Notes: a model not told the origin generated them from the sequence alone. Positions 1 through 7,167 are shown, numbered from the stretch's first letter. The stretch is 11,589 nt of DNA from an uncultured Eubacterium sp. (GCA_900550135.1 URQO01000060.1:1-11589); one strand, 5' to 3'. Translations and numbers: made by a program.

Positions 1-48
1 CGACCACCGAGATCTACACTCTTTCCCTACACGACGCTCTTCCGATCT
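1..48 (+). other. Illumina P5/universal adapter (artefact)
   Basis: This stretch matches the Illumina TruSeq universal (P5) adapter from its CGACCACCGAG portion through the terminal GCTCTTCCGATCT. It is not genomic. The first usable genomic base is about 49. It interrupts metF, which runs leftwards into it. The match is full length and recognised from memory of the adapter sequence. Confidence 0.99.
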
Positions 49-109
49 TAGGTGGAAACACCTCAAAAGAAAATACTGTTTTTTCCTTAAAAATATCTGC
101 TATATTCAT
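49..109 (-). CDS. metF: Methylenetetrahydrofolate reductase, N-terminal fragment (cut by contig end)
   Basis: Only the first 20 codons are present, reading leftwards from an ATG at 107-109 until the adapter replaces the genome. The peptide starts MNIADIF and contains FSFEVFPP at residues 13-20. This is the N-terminal signature of MTHFR (SFEFFPP in E. coli MetF); Glu16 corresponds to the conserved active-site Glu28 of the E. coli enzyme. The full enzyme, of roughly 290 residues, reduces 5,10-methylene-THF to 5-methyl-THF using FAD, for methionine synthesis or acetyl-CoA pathway carbon flow. A GAGG-containing purine run lies at about 123-128, with a rather long spacer of about 13 bases. The gene follows the 46-aa peptide gene by 28 bases and is the last visible member of the leftward operon. 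The next codon spans the adapter junction and reads AAG, but only its first base is genomic. Identification rests on a short but distinctive motif. Confidence 0.8.
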
Positions 110-137
110 ATTTGTTCACTTTCCTCTTCTTGTATTT

Positions 138-278
138 TTAACATTTGCAAAAAAGATTAAATCCCACAATCAAACACGCTACTATAATGCATACCGTCCA
201 AAATGTGCTTTCAATAAGCATTGATACTATCATTCCAACAGCGAACCAAAATAACGCAAATCCACATAATTTATGCAT
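138..278 (-). CDS. 46-aa two-helix membrane peptide, cysteine-bearing
   Basis: This short gene begins MHKLCGFALFWF and ends NLFCKC before a TAA stop. Two hydrophobic segments, about residues 6-22 and 27-43, are separated by a short polar turn (IEST), which suggests a small helical-hairpin membrane protein. Five cysteines (5, 30, 35, 44, 46) are notable for 46 residues, and the FC-K-C end sits at the membrane boundary. I chose the ATG at 276-278 because an AGGA core at 284-287 lies five bases upstream; an in-frame ATG two codons earlier (282-284) overlaps that Shine-Dalgarno sequence. It lies 63 bases after the GerW-family gene and 28 bases before metF, in the same direction. Small proteins of this style are, from memory, common in Lachnospiraceae genomes as hypotheticals. 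The function is unknown. Confidence 0.72.
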   Translation of the reverse strand: MHKLCGFALFWFAVGMIVSMLIESTFWTVCIIVACLIVGFNLFCKC

Positions 279-341
279 ATCCATCCTACTTTTATAAATA
301 TCATATTATATTATATGCATAAACAAATAATTATTCGAAAA

Positions 342-683
342 TTATACTTCTTCATCTATATCTTCTTTACTGGTAAACTTATTCACAATATCAGGTACCA
401 TATCAATAATCTTTGAAATTCCATCCTGATCTTTTATACTTATAAGCTTAGAAGAACCGTTTTTAATAACCAAAACTGCACTTGGAGTAATTTTTCCTCC
501 AACACCACCTGTGCCATTGTCTCCTTTTGAGAATGTACCTATGCCCATTCCAAATGACACATCAGCCATAGGTAAAATAATGGTATCTCCTACTACTATA
601 GGCTCTCCTACTACTGACTTTGTAGTAATAAACTGTTCCATAGCCTTCAATAATTCATCTGTGGCTTTTTTATTATCTGCCAT
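342..683 (-). CDS. ytfJ: GerW/YtfJ-family sporulation protein
   Basis: This 113-aa protein matches the GerW (YtfJ) family. An N-terminal helix with K/E residues is followed by PIVVGDTIILPMADVSFG (28-45), a glycine-rich turn (46-63) and ITPSAVLVI (65-73), the conserved pattern of the family. In Bacillus subtilis, YtfJ is a forespore-made protein linked to spore germination; relatives also occur in non-sporulating Gram-positives, so a spore role here is inferred. It is shorter than the Bacillus protein (about 150 residues), mainly at the C terminus, which ends in an acidic tail (KEDIDEEV). The start is supported by an AAGGAGG sequence at 690-696, six bases from the ATG. The DUF2953 gene just upstream recreates the ytfI-ytfJ neighbourhood of Bacillus, which strengthens both calls. 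Confidence 0.88.
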   Translation of the reverse strand: MADNKKATDELLKAMEQFITTKSVVGEPIVVGDTIILPMADVSFGMGIGTFSKGDNGTGGVGGKITPSAVLVIKNGSSKLISIKDQDGISKIIDMVPDIVNKFTSKEDIDEEV

Positions 684-702
684 ATTAATCCTCCTTGCAT
701 TA

Positions 703-718
703 AATGATTTAAATCATT
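703..718. repeat. 16-bp perfect palindrome upstream of the GerW gene
   Basis: The sequence AATGATTTAAATCATT is its own reverse complement, with no mismatch and no loop. It fills much of the 37-base gap between the DUF2953 stop and the GerW ribosome binding site. It lacks GC content and a T-run, so it is not a typical intrinsic terminator. It could be a protein-binding site or an AT-rich coincidence. Confidence 0.4.
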
Positions 719-720
719 AT

Positions 721-1671
721 TTAAAGAAACTTTTTAATTATTTCATTAACTTCTTTTTTAAAGTATACCCTTAAACAATAGTATAACACAATGCCAAGGG
801 TAAAATGTCCTTTTAATTTAATATTTCCATTTAATACCTTGTTTTCAAAATCAGGTATTATGGCAATATTTTTCATATTAACATGAAATGTTGAACATAC
901 CATAGCTATATAACCTAACATTTTTCCTGTTTCATCAGGCTCTTTACATCCGAAATTAACTTTTCCCTGTATCTTTTTAGGGAATATATGTTTCAAAAGA
1001 CTGCTTACATACTTTTTTGTAAAGCGATATGCTTCTTTTGTCTTATTGTCTGTAATAAATTTCTTTATTTCACAAACTTTCTCTTTTAAATCCTTTGCAT
1101 TTTTTGTTAAAGACCGAATAAAGTTTTTTGTTTTGTCATAAGTTTTTCTAATCCATTTTTTTAACTTTATAAATTTACTTTTTATGCTGTATTTTTTTGA
1201 TTTTTTAACAGTTTTTACGCCCTTTGATACTGCTTTTTTTACAGTTTTTGCGTCGTTTGGTACTGATTTTTTAGTTTTCGCATATTCAGATGTTGTCTTT
1301 GTAACACCTTCTTTTTTTTCCGTCTTACCTGATGTTTTGACTCCCTCTGCTTTTTTGCGCTTGTCGGCTTTTTGACGTTGTTCTTTTTTATGCTTCTTTG
1401 TTTTTTTACTTTTCTTTTTTTCTTTTTTTAGATTGATAGGAATACCAAATATTCTAATAGCCATAACTTCATTATCACCTGAGTATCCATATCTAAAATG
1501 CAACAAATGAAACAGCCATCCCAACCGCACATTTATAGAATAGTTTTCCTTATTGTAACTTCCGGAAACGCTATATGACACCGGCCAAAACAATGCTAAA
1601 AGTAAAATGGTTATTAACGCCAATAATATTATTCCAATTATTTTTAAAATTAACAATAAAATATGTACCAT
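721..1671 (-). CDS. DUF2953 membrane protein with long lysine-rich insert (YtfI-like)
   Basis: This 316-aa protein has an N-terminal membrane anchor (about residues 4-29) followed by FWPVSYSVSGSY and a beta-rich segment (31-80, including RIFGIPINL). A very lysine-rich, low-complexity stretch (about 82-193) follows, containing imperfect KTVKK-type repeats near 142-157. The C-terminal domain (about 236-316) carries the features I associate with DUF2953: an FGCKEPDETGKMLGY segment, then PDFENKVLNGNIKLKG and a hydrophobic stretch at 290-304. DUF2953 proteins sit beside GerW/YtfJ in many Firmicutes, and the same order is seen here; a joint role at the spore or cell envelope is inferred. The ATG lies three bases after the stop of the 105-aa gene, with only a weak GGAG upstream, so translation is probably coupled. 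Many A6-A8 runs in the coding strand encode the lysines. The biochemical function is unknown. Confidence 0.8.
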   Translation of the reverse strand: MVHILLLILKIIGIILLALITILLLALFWPVSYSVSGSYNKENYSINVRLGWLFHLLHFRYGYSGDNEVMAIRIFGIPINLKKEKKKSKKTKKHKKEQRQKADKRKKAEGVKTSGKTEKKEGVTKTTSEYAKTKKSVPNDAKTVKKAVSKGVKTVKKSKKYSIKSKFIKLKKWIRKTYDKTKNFIRSLTKNAKDLKEKVCEIKKFITDNKTKEAYRFTKKYVSSLLKHIFPKKIQGKVNFGCKEPDETGKMLGYIAMVCSTFHVNMKNIAIIPDFENKVLNGNIKLKGHFTLGIVLYYCLRVYFKKEVNEIIKKFL

Positions 1672-1674
1672 AGG

Positions 1675-1992
1675 CTAATCCATTTGCTCCAAAATAAAAT
1701 CTTTCACTTTACATCCGCCTGTTCTTTCATAACACTCCATAATAATAAGTGTCATCATATCAAGAGCCTCTTCCTTTCCTTCAGCAATGCCAACCACTAC
1801 CATGTCAGAGTTCATATACCATTTTTGAATAAGTACATTTGACGGATATAATTCCAATGTATCGTAATCATTTTGTGGCAGAGTAATCACGTATTTGTTA
1901 AACATAGGCTTACCTTTTTTTATTTTCTTTATAACCTGATTCTTTTTATCAAGAAGGTTATATCCTATATACAAATCCTCAAACCACTTCAT
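1675..1992 (-). CDS. Hypothetical protein, 105 aa
   Basis: I do not recognise this 105-aa protein. It starts MKWFEDLYIGYNL, has a basic stretch (KKIKKGKP, about 22-29), then a mixed alpha/beta section with alternating hydrophobics (YVITLPQNDYDTLELYPS, and later DMVVVGIAEGKEEALDMM). It ends with a helix, two cysteines (C86 and C94) and an acidic tail. There is no signal peptide or membrane helix, so it is predicted cytosolic. The start has AGGAGA at 1997-2002, four bases from the ATG. It lies 21 bases after the 461-aa gene and three bases before the DUF2953 gene, so it is almost certainly co-translated with the latter. The helix-strand pattern would suit a small regulatory or adaptor fold, but nothing visible establishes one. 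Confidence 0.75.
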   Translation of the reverse strand: MKWFEDLYIGYNLLDKKNQVIKKIKKGKPMFNKYVITLPQNDYDTLELYPSNVLIQKWYMNSDMVVVGIAEGKEEALDMMTLIIMECYERTGGCKVKDFILEQMD

Positions 1993-2013
1993 ATTTTCTC
2001 CTAAAGTCTATGA

Positions 2014-3399
2014 CTATTGCACCATAATTCCATTTATTATCTCAATACAAGCCAACTTTTCAGCCTTGTCTGTACATATTGATAATGTATTGTAAATATA
2101 ATCCTGCACTTCACTTATGTCGCCAAAGAACATAGGAAGTTCAGATAAAATTGCAGCCATTACGGCTCTAACAACCAGTCTGTCGTTGTTCTTAAACAGT
2201 TCTCCCAGTTGCTCTATCATTTCGTTCTTCTTTTCCTCTAAATATTTGTCGTCTATCTTCTGATTTTTAACATCATCATTTAACTGGACAAATATACTGT
2301 CTGAATTTAACTTTGATAGTTTATAAAGAACGTTATATTGCTTTTCCAAATTAAGTTCTTTTATCTGTGTAGCAAAGTTTTCTTTGATATAATCTGTAAT
2401 GTCGTTGTAGTTAATGCTGTCATAAAGTTTCTCCTGCTCACCTTCCAACATTACAAACATATCTTCTATTTCTTCCAAAGATTTTGGAGATTCTTTCTTT
2501 GTAAATAATAAATTTGTACACTTTATTATTTCCTGACATCCCTTTATGATATTGTCATCCAAACTGTTTTCTGCAGTGTACAGTATTTCCAACAAATCAT
2601 TTACTACAGTCTGTATCATCATAAACTGATTCATCTCTTCATCAACATAATCAGAAATTTCTTTTAGGATATCCTTGCATTCCAAATATTCTTCATAAGT
2701 TATATTTTTAAATTTTACTTTTTCCAACTGTTCAAAAGCTTCACACAAATGTGGATAATCTGATTCCATCTGTTCTGTTTTGTCAAGCATTGCGCATGTT
2801 CTTAACATATATACGAAATCATCCAAGCCCTCCCAAATACCATTTTTGTAAAAATCAAATCCATTTGATACCATTTCAAAGAATTTTGTTTTTGTAAGTC
2901 GAATAGGGAGCTGACCTATTACATCTTTAATTTTCGAATTTATTAAAGCTCCATCTTCATCTTCAAAAATAAACTGCATAACTTTTCTTGTATACACTTC
3001 ATCAGTATATCCGGATGGCATGTCATCTTCTTTAAATCTATACTCAACTCTGTTAAGTACATATTCATAGATATTGTACCTGTCCACAAAGCAGGTAAGT
3101 GCTCTTACTCTTTCAACTATATCTGCTCTGATAAACAACAGTGCATCAATTTCTTCTGTTAAATCTTCCTTATTGTTCATACAGCTTTCAATAATCTGAT
3201 TTATCTTTTCCACCTTAGTCATAAAACCTGGTGCAACCATATCTCCGTCACTGATAGTAGATGCATAATAAGTGTAGTAATTCATTGCAAGTCTTATCAT
3301 TGCATATTTATTATTTATTTCCATAAATCTGCCATAATATTCCTGCAAACCCTTATTTACATTTTTATTTTTTAATAAATCTCCAACAATCTTCTTCAT
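2014..3399 (-). CDS. Hypothetical all-helical cytosolic protein, 461 aa
   Basis: This is a 461-aa protein I cannot assign. Its composition is acidic with many E/D/K and regularly spaced hydrophobics, glycine and proline are scarce, and nearly the whole length reads as amphipathic helices. No signal peptide, membrane span, P-loop or metal-binding cysteine cluster is visible. The N terminus (MKKIVGDLLKNKNVNKGLQEY) and the segment around MIRLAMNYYTYY are distinctive query sequences. The overall look is that of a helical-repeat or scaffold protein and not an enzyme; this is an impression, not a domain match. It starts 19 bases after the lysA-family stop behind a weak purine-rich site (GAGAAC region), which hints at lower translation. 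It sits 21 bases before the equally anonymous 105-aa gene, and the two may be partners. Confidence 0.75.
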   Translation of the reverse strand: MKKIVGDLLKNKNVNKGLQEYYGRFMEINNKYAMIRLAMNYYTYYASTISDGDMVAPGFMTKVEKINQIIESCMNNKEDLTEEIDALLFIRADIVERVRALTCFVDRYNIYEYVLNRVEYRFKEDDMPSGYTDEVYTRKVMQFIFEDEDGALINSKIKDVIGQLPIRLTKTKFFEMVSNGFDFYKNGIWEGLDDFVYMLRTCAMLDKTEQMESDYPHLCEAFEQLEKVKFKNITYEEYLECKDILKEISDYVDEEMNQFMMIQTVVNDLLEILYTAENSLDDNIIKGCQEIIKCTNLLFTKKESPKSLEEIEDMFVMLEGEQEKLYDSINYNDITDYIKENFATQIKELNLEKQYNVLYKLSKLNSDSIFVQLNDDVKNQKIDDKYLEEKKNEMIEQLGELFKNNDRLVVRAVMAAILSELPMFFGDISEVQDYIYNTLSICTDKAEKLACIEIINGIMVQ

Positions 3400-3418
3400 T
3401 TTGTTCTCTTTTTCTTTT

Positions 3419-4675
3419 TTATTTTAAAATATCGCAAAAATCAAATGTTGCAAAGTAATCCTTTGGTGTTTCTGCTCTTCTTATCATCTGAACTGTTCCA
3501 TCTTCCTTTAAAAGAAGTTCAGCTGATTTAAGTCTTCCGTTATAATTGTAACCCATTGCAAAGCCATGAGCACCTGTATCGTGAATGTATAAATAATCAC
3601 CCATGTCAATCTTTGGAAGCTTTCTGTCTATTGCAAATTTGTCATTATTTTCGCAAAGACTACCTACAATATCATATGTTTCTGTACATGGCTCATTTTC
3701 TTTTCCAAGAACAGTTATATGATGGTATGAACCATACATTGCAGGTCTCATAAGGTTGGCTGCACATGCATCCACACCGATATATTCCTTGTATATATGC
3801 TTTTCGTGTACTGCCTTTGTAACCAATGCACCATAAGGTCCCATCATAAAACGACCCATTTCAGTGTAAATAGCCACATCTCCCATACCAGCAGGAGTAA
3901 GGATTTCATCATATACTTTGTGTACGCCCTCACCGATTACTAAAATATCGTTTGGAGTCTGGTCAGGTGTATATGGGATACCAACACCACCTGATAAGTT
4001 AATAAACTTAATATCTGCTCCTGTTTCCTTTTCAAGTTCAACTGCCAACTGGAAAATTGTTTTTGCAAGCATTGGATAATATTCATTTGTAACAGTGTTT
4101 GATGCTAAGAATGCATGAATACCAAAATTCTTTACACCTTTTGATTTTAAAATCTTAAACGCCTCAAAAATCTGTTCTCTTGTCATACCATATTTGGCAT
4201 CACCTGGGTTGTCCATAATACCATTGCATACTTCAAACACTCCGCCTGGATTAAATCTGCAGCTAACTGTTTCAGGAATACCACATTCCTTTTCCATAAA
4301 ATCAATCATTGTAATATCATCAAGGTTGATAATACCACCAAGTTTGTTGCAGTATGCAAATTCTCCTTCAGGTGTTTCGTTTGATGAAAACATAATTTCA
4401 TCGTTTCTAAATCCTAACTTATCAGCAATCATAAGTTCTGTATCTGACGAGCAGTCTACTCCACATCCTACTTCTTTTAACTTCTGAATAATAAATGGAT
4501 TTGGTGTTGCCTTAACAGCAAAATATTCTCTGAATCCTTTATTCCATGAAAATGCTTCATTTACTTTTTTTGCATTGTCCATAAATCCCTTTTCATCATA
4601 AATGTGGAAAGGTGTTGGATATGTTTTTACAATTTCTTCTACCTGTTCTTTTGTAATAAATGGTGTTTTGTTCAT
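3419..4675 (-). CDS. lysA: Diaminopimelate decarboxylase family (PLP-dependent)
   Basis: This 418-aa fold-type III PLP decarboxylase is expected to convert meso-diaminopimelate to L-lysine and CO2 in the cytosol. Visible motifs are YFAVKATPNP (51-60; Lys55 is the likely PLP-binding lysine), the phosphate-binding glycine loop SGGVGIPY (228-235), TEMGRF (271-276, in place of the usual EPGR), and GSLCENND (338-345; Cys341 matches the active-site cysteine of LysA). DTGAHGFAMGYNYNG (366-380) corresponds to the C-terminal GAYG...YN motif. The usual HxHxGSQ element is HAFLASN (187-193), marking a divergent subgroup. Another decarboxylase or related substrate cannot be excluded. The start at 4673-4675 is preferred because AGGAGG at 4686-4691 lies ten bases upstream; a longer frame from 4756 would overlap malQ by 56 bases and has no such site. 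It follows malQ by 25 bases. Confidence 0.82.
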   Translation of the reverse strand: MNKTPFITKEQVEEIVKTYPTPFHIYDEKGFMDNAKKVNEAFSWNKGFREYFAVKATPNPFIIQKLKEVGCGVDCSSDTELMIADKLGFRNDEIMFSSNETPEGEFAYCNKLGGIINLDDITMIDFMEKECGIPETVSCRFNPGGVFEVCNGIMDNPGDAKYGMTREQIFEAFKILKSKGVKNFGIHAFLASNTVTNEYYPMLAKTIFQLAVELEKETGADIKFINLSGGVGIPYTPDQTPNDILVIGEGVHKVYDEILTPAGMGDVAIYTEMGRFMMGPYGALVTKAVHEKHIYKEYIGVDACAANLMRPAMYGSYHHITVLGKENEPCTETYDIVGSLCENNDKFAIDRKLPKIDMGDYLYIHDTGAHGFAMGYNYNGRLKSAELLLKEDGTVQMIRRAETPKDYFATFDFCDILK

Positions 4676-4685
4676 TTTTTTCAGT

Positions 4686-4691
4686 CCTCCT
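4686..4691 (-). promoter_or_regulatory. Ribosome binding site deciding the lysA start
   Basis: An AGGAGG sequence on the minus strand lies ten bases upstream of the ATG at 4673-4675, within the malQ-lysA gap. It favours the 418-aa product over a 445-aa one beginning inside malQ. Confidence 0.85.
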
Positions 4692-4700
4692 AAATGTTTT

Positions 4701-6194
4701 TTATCTGCCATATATATCACATAAATATCTAAGTCTTTCAATCTCCTGTGGTCCAAACTGACCTTTTAGCATACGCCATCTCCAGTTTGTTCCCATAGAC
4801 GACGGAAGATTCATTCTTCCTATATTTCCAATTTTTAAAACATCCTGCATCTGGAATACAACAAGATTTGCCACACTCTCATATGCCACTTTAAAAATTT
4901 TGTCTACTAAATCTTCAATAGAGCCATGTCTCGATTCAACATACTCTCTTATGTAACCAAGTTCCCAATATTCAAGTTCTGAGAAGTATCCCATCAATGT
5001 GTTGTTGTCATGAGTGCCTCCATAACCTACCATGTTTGGTATCCAGTTGTAAGGAAGATGCTCATTTTTTCTGTCTCCATCAAATGCAAATTCTAAAACT
5101 TTCATGCCCGGATATCCTGATTTTTCAAGAACTTCTACTACTTCAGGAATCTTCACTCCTAAGTCTTCTGCAATAATCTTTTTATTACCAATTGACTCAT
5201 TTATTGCTTTTATTAACTTAAGTCCGGGACCTTTTTGCCATTTACCATTTCTTGCATCATTGTCTTCTGCAGGAATTGCATAGTATTTTACCATGCCAAT
5301 GAAATGATCAATTCGAATAACATCATATAATTTTGATGAATGTTCCATTCTTTTTCTCCACCATGAGAAATCATCTGCTTCAATCTTCTTCCAGTCATAC
5401 AATGGATTGCCCCATCTTTGTCCTGACTCTGAGAAAGCATCCGGTGGAACCCCTGCCACTTTTTTAGGATTCAACTCTTCATCTAACTGAAACATTGATG
5501 CATTCTGCCATACATCAGCTGAATCAAGCGCCACATAAATCGGAATATCTCCAATAATTTGAATGTCTTTTTCATTAGCATATGCTTTCAACTGATTCCA
5601 CTGAGTATAAAACTTGTATTGAATAAATCTATAAAAATCCACATTTTCTGCCATATCTTCTTTTATGGTCTTTAATGCTTCTTTTTTTCTAAACTTAACA
5701 TCTTCATCCCAATCCATCCAGGCTGTCTGATTAAATTTGTTCTTACATGCACTATATAAGCAATAATCTTCCAACCAAAATTCATTTTCACTTAAGAAAT
5801 CCAAATATTCCTCTTCGTCCTTATGATTGCTATTGTTATAAGCTTCCTTTAATACTGTAAATCTGGAATTGTAAATAAGACCATAATCAACATACTGATC
5901 TTCCAAATTCCATCTGAAGCTGTCTACATAATCCTTTGTAAGCAGTCCCTCTTCAATCAGCATATCAAGGTCAATAAAGTATGGGTTTCCTGCAAATGCT
6001 GAAAATGATGCATAAGGGCTGTCACCAAAACTTGTTGGTCCAAGTGGTAACACCTGCCAATACTTCTGTCTTGCTGTAACTAAATTATCAACAAATTCAT
6101 AGGCACACTTTCCAAATGTACCAATACCATAATTTGATGGCAAACTGCTAACAGGCATCAGTATGCCTGCACTTCTATCAAATTTCTCCTGCAT
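4701..6194 (-). CDS. malQ: 4-alpha-glucanotransferase (amylomaltase, GH77)
   Basis: This 497-aa protein is full length for the bacterial amylomaltase family. It transfers alpha-1,4-glucan segments between maltodextrins and so serves cytosolic maltose and glycogen metabolism. The catalytic set is intact: nucleophile Asp296 in RIDHF, acid/base Glu343 in IIAEDLGV, and transition-state-stabilising Asp396 in THDNNT. Further family signatures are SSLPSNYGIGTFG (16-28), WQVLPLGPTSFGDSPY (46-61), GDIPIYVALDSADVW (215-229), and the NLPSSMGTNWRWR end (462-474). There is no signal peptide. The start is backed by a GAGG element about five bases upstream (near 6200-6203). It lies 15 bases after the rhomboid-like gene and 25 before lysA, so it appears to be transcribed as part of the long leftward unit. 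No other maltodextrin genes are in the window. Confidence 0.97.
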   Translation of the reverse strand: MQEKFDRSAGILMPVSSLPSNYGIGTFGKCAYEFVDNLVTARQKYWQVLPLGPTSFGDSPYASFSAFAGNPYFIDLDMLIEEGLLTKDYVDSFRWNLEDQYVDYGLIYNSRFTVLKEAYNNSNHKDEEEYLDFLSENEFWLEDYCLYSACKNKFNQTAWMDWDEDVKFRKKEALKTIKEDMAENVDFYRFIQYKFYTQWNQLKAYANEKDIQIIGDIPIYVALDSADVWQNASMFQLDEELNPKKVAGVPPDAFSESGQRWGNPLYDWKKIEADDFSWWRKRMEHSSKLYDVIRIDHFIGMVKYYAIPAEDNDARNGKWQKGPGLKLIKAINESIGNKKIIAEDLGVKIPEVVEVLEKSGYPGMKVLEFAFDGDRKNEHLPYNWIPNMVGYGGTHDNNTLMGYFSELEYWELGYIREYVESRHGSIEDLVDKIFKVAYESVANLVVFQMQDVLKIGNIGRMNLPSSMGTNWRWRMLKGQFGPQEIERLRYLCDIYGR

Positions 6195-6209
6195 AAAATC
6201 CTCGCCTTT

Positions 6210-7076
6210 TTATTTATGTTCATGAGTAAACAAATGCTCCTCACAATATTCTTTTCCACCTGAACATTTTGAACAATATCTAAATGTAAGTTCAGGATTT
6301 GTTAAATTTGTTCTTCCACATATTGCACACTTGTGCATTGCTCCACCTTCATAGGTTTGTCTTCTGGTCTGTTTATAAGACTGTTTGTACTCATGTCTTC
6401 TTTTTGCCTGTTTTGGATTAAATCTACCTTTGTTTTTTCCAAAAACAACATAAATAATAAAATTGAGAAGCGATACCAATATCAAAACTGCCACAGTCCA
6501 TCCATACAGTGCATTATATCTGAAAGCATTAAACACCTCATAAACAAGCATTGCAACATATAATACACCAAACCATTTTATTTTTATTGGTATAATAAAA
6601 TACAACAGTAATTCCTCATCAGGATAAGTAAATGCATATGCTAAAAATATGGACATATTTATATAATAGGTACTGATAATTGTACTAAGACCAAAATAAG
6701 TCCATATCAATGGTGAATATACTATGGAAATAATGACGTAAAGTACAAATGAACCTATAACCGTAAATATTATTCCTGAAAAAATGTATACATTAAAGCG
6801 ATAACTACCCCATAAATGTTCTAATCCTCTTCCCAATGAATAATATAAAAGAAGCATAATAATTGTAAAAAGGCTTAAATCCTCAGGGGGAATAATAAGC
6901 CAGGTGATAATTCTCCACACCTGTCCGTGTAAAATATAATATGGGTCAAAAAGGAAATATTGAAAAATATCCGGATTGACTAATTCTATCAAATATCCAA
7001 CTATATATAACCCAATTATATAAAGTGGTAAATTGCGTATGGCATACTTACCAAATTTCTTTTCTAATTTTGACAT
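6210..7076 (-). CDS. Rhomboid-like membrane protein with C-terminal zinc ribbon
   Basis: This 288-aa protein has about six hydrophobic segments (roughly 15-33, 68-80, 95-120, 124-150, 155-180, 191-212). Rhomboid-superfamily marks include QVWRIITWLIIP (52-63) and the GRGLEHLWGSYRF stretch (82-94), in which the conserved G-x-x-E element appears. A YPDEELLLYFIIPIKIKW segment (151-168) is common in Gram-positive rhomboid homologues. The catalytic GxSG is not evident; the nearest serine is Ser142 in INMSIF. The sixth helix has no histidine, so proteolytic activity is doubtful and it may be a pseudoprotease. A basic linker (about 213-240) leads to a cytosolic zinc-binding motif: Cys250, Cys253, Cys268, Cys271, Cys278, His281, His285, His287. 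It is the first gene of the leftward unit, with AGGAGA at 7082-7087 five bases before its ATG. The client and role are unknown. Confidence 0.8.
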   Translation of the reverse strand: MSKLEKKFGKYAIRNLPLYIIGLYIVGYLIELVNPDIFQYFLFDPYYILHGQVWRIITWLIIPPEDLSLFTIIMLLLYYSLGRGLEHLWGSYRFNVYIFSGIIFTVIGSFVLYVIISIVYSPLIWTYFGLSTIISTYYINMSIFLAYAFTYPDEELLLYFIIPIKIKWFGVLYVAMLVYEVFNAFRYNALYGWTVAVLILVSLLNFIIYVVFGKNKGRFNPKQAKRRHEYKQSYKQTRRQTYEGGAMHKCAICGRTNLTNPELTFRYCSKCSGGKEYCEEHLFTHEHK

Positions 7077-7138
7077 AAAAATCTCCTGTTTTTTTTACTT
7101 TTTTGCATAGTTTCCCTATTTAAAAATAACCATACTAC

Positions 7139-7167
7139 AGTATAATTTCTACACCACCTTTTGTCAA
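7139..7167 (-). promoter_or_regulatory. Sigma-A-type promoter for the leftward operon
   Basis: On the minus strand, TTGACA (7162-7167) and TATACT (7139-7144) are separated by exactly 17 bases. That is a perfect -35 box and a five-of-six -10 box. Transcription would begin near 7132, giving a leader of roughly 55 bases before the rhomboid-like start codon. No riboswitch-like structure is evident in that leader. Confidence 0.8.

Noticed and set aside
279..341. Promoter or terminator between the GerW gene and the 46-aa peptide gene
   Set aside because: Two overlapping TATAAT sequences occur on the minus strand (305-310 and 310-315), but no acceptable -35 box lies at 16-18 bases, and the region is simply AT-rich. 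No stem with a T-run is present.
511..774. 87-aa open frame on the plus strand across the GerW and DUF2953 genes
   Set aside because: It is antisense to two supported genes with good ribosome binding sites and lacks its own.
4676..4756. 27-residue N-terminal extension of lysA overlapping malQ
   Set aside because: The AGGAGG at 4686-4691 fits the internal ATG; the extension overlaps the malQ end and does not look like LysA sequence.
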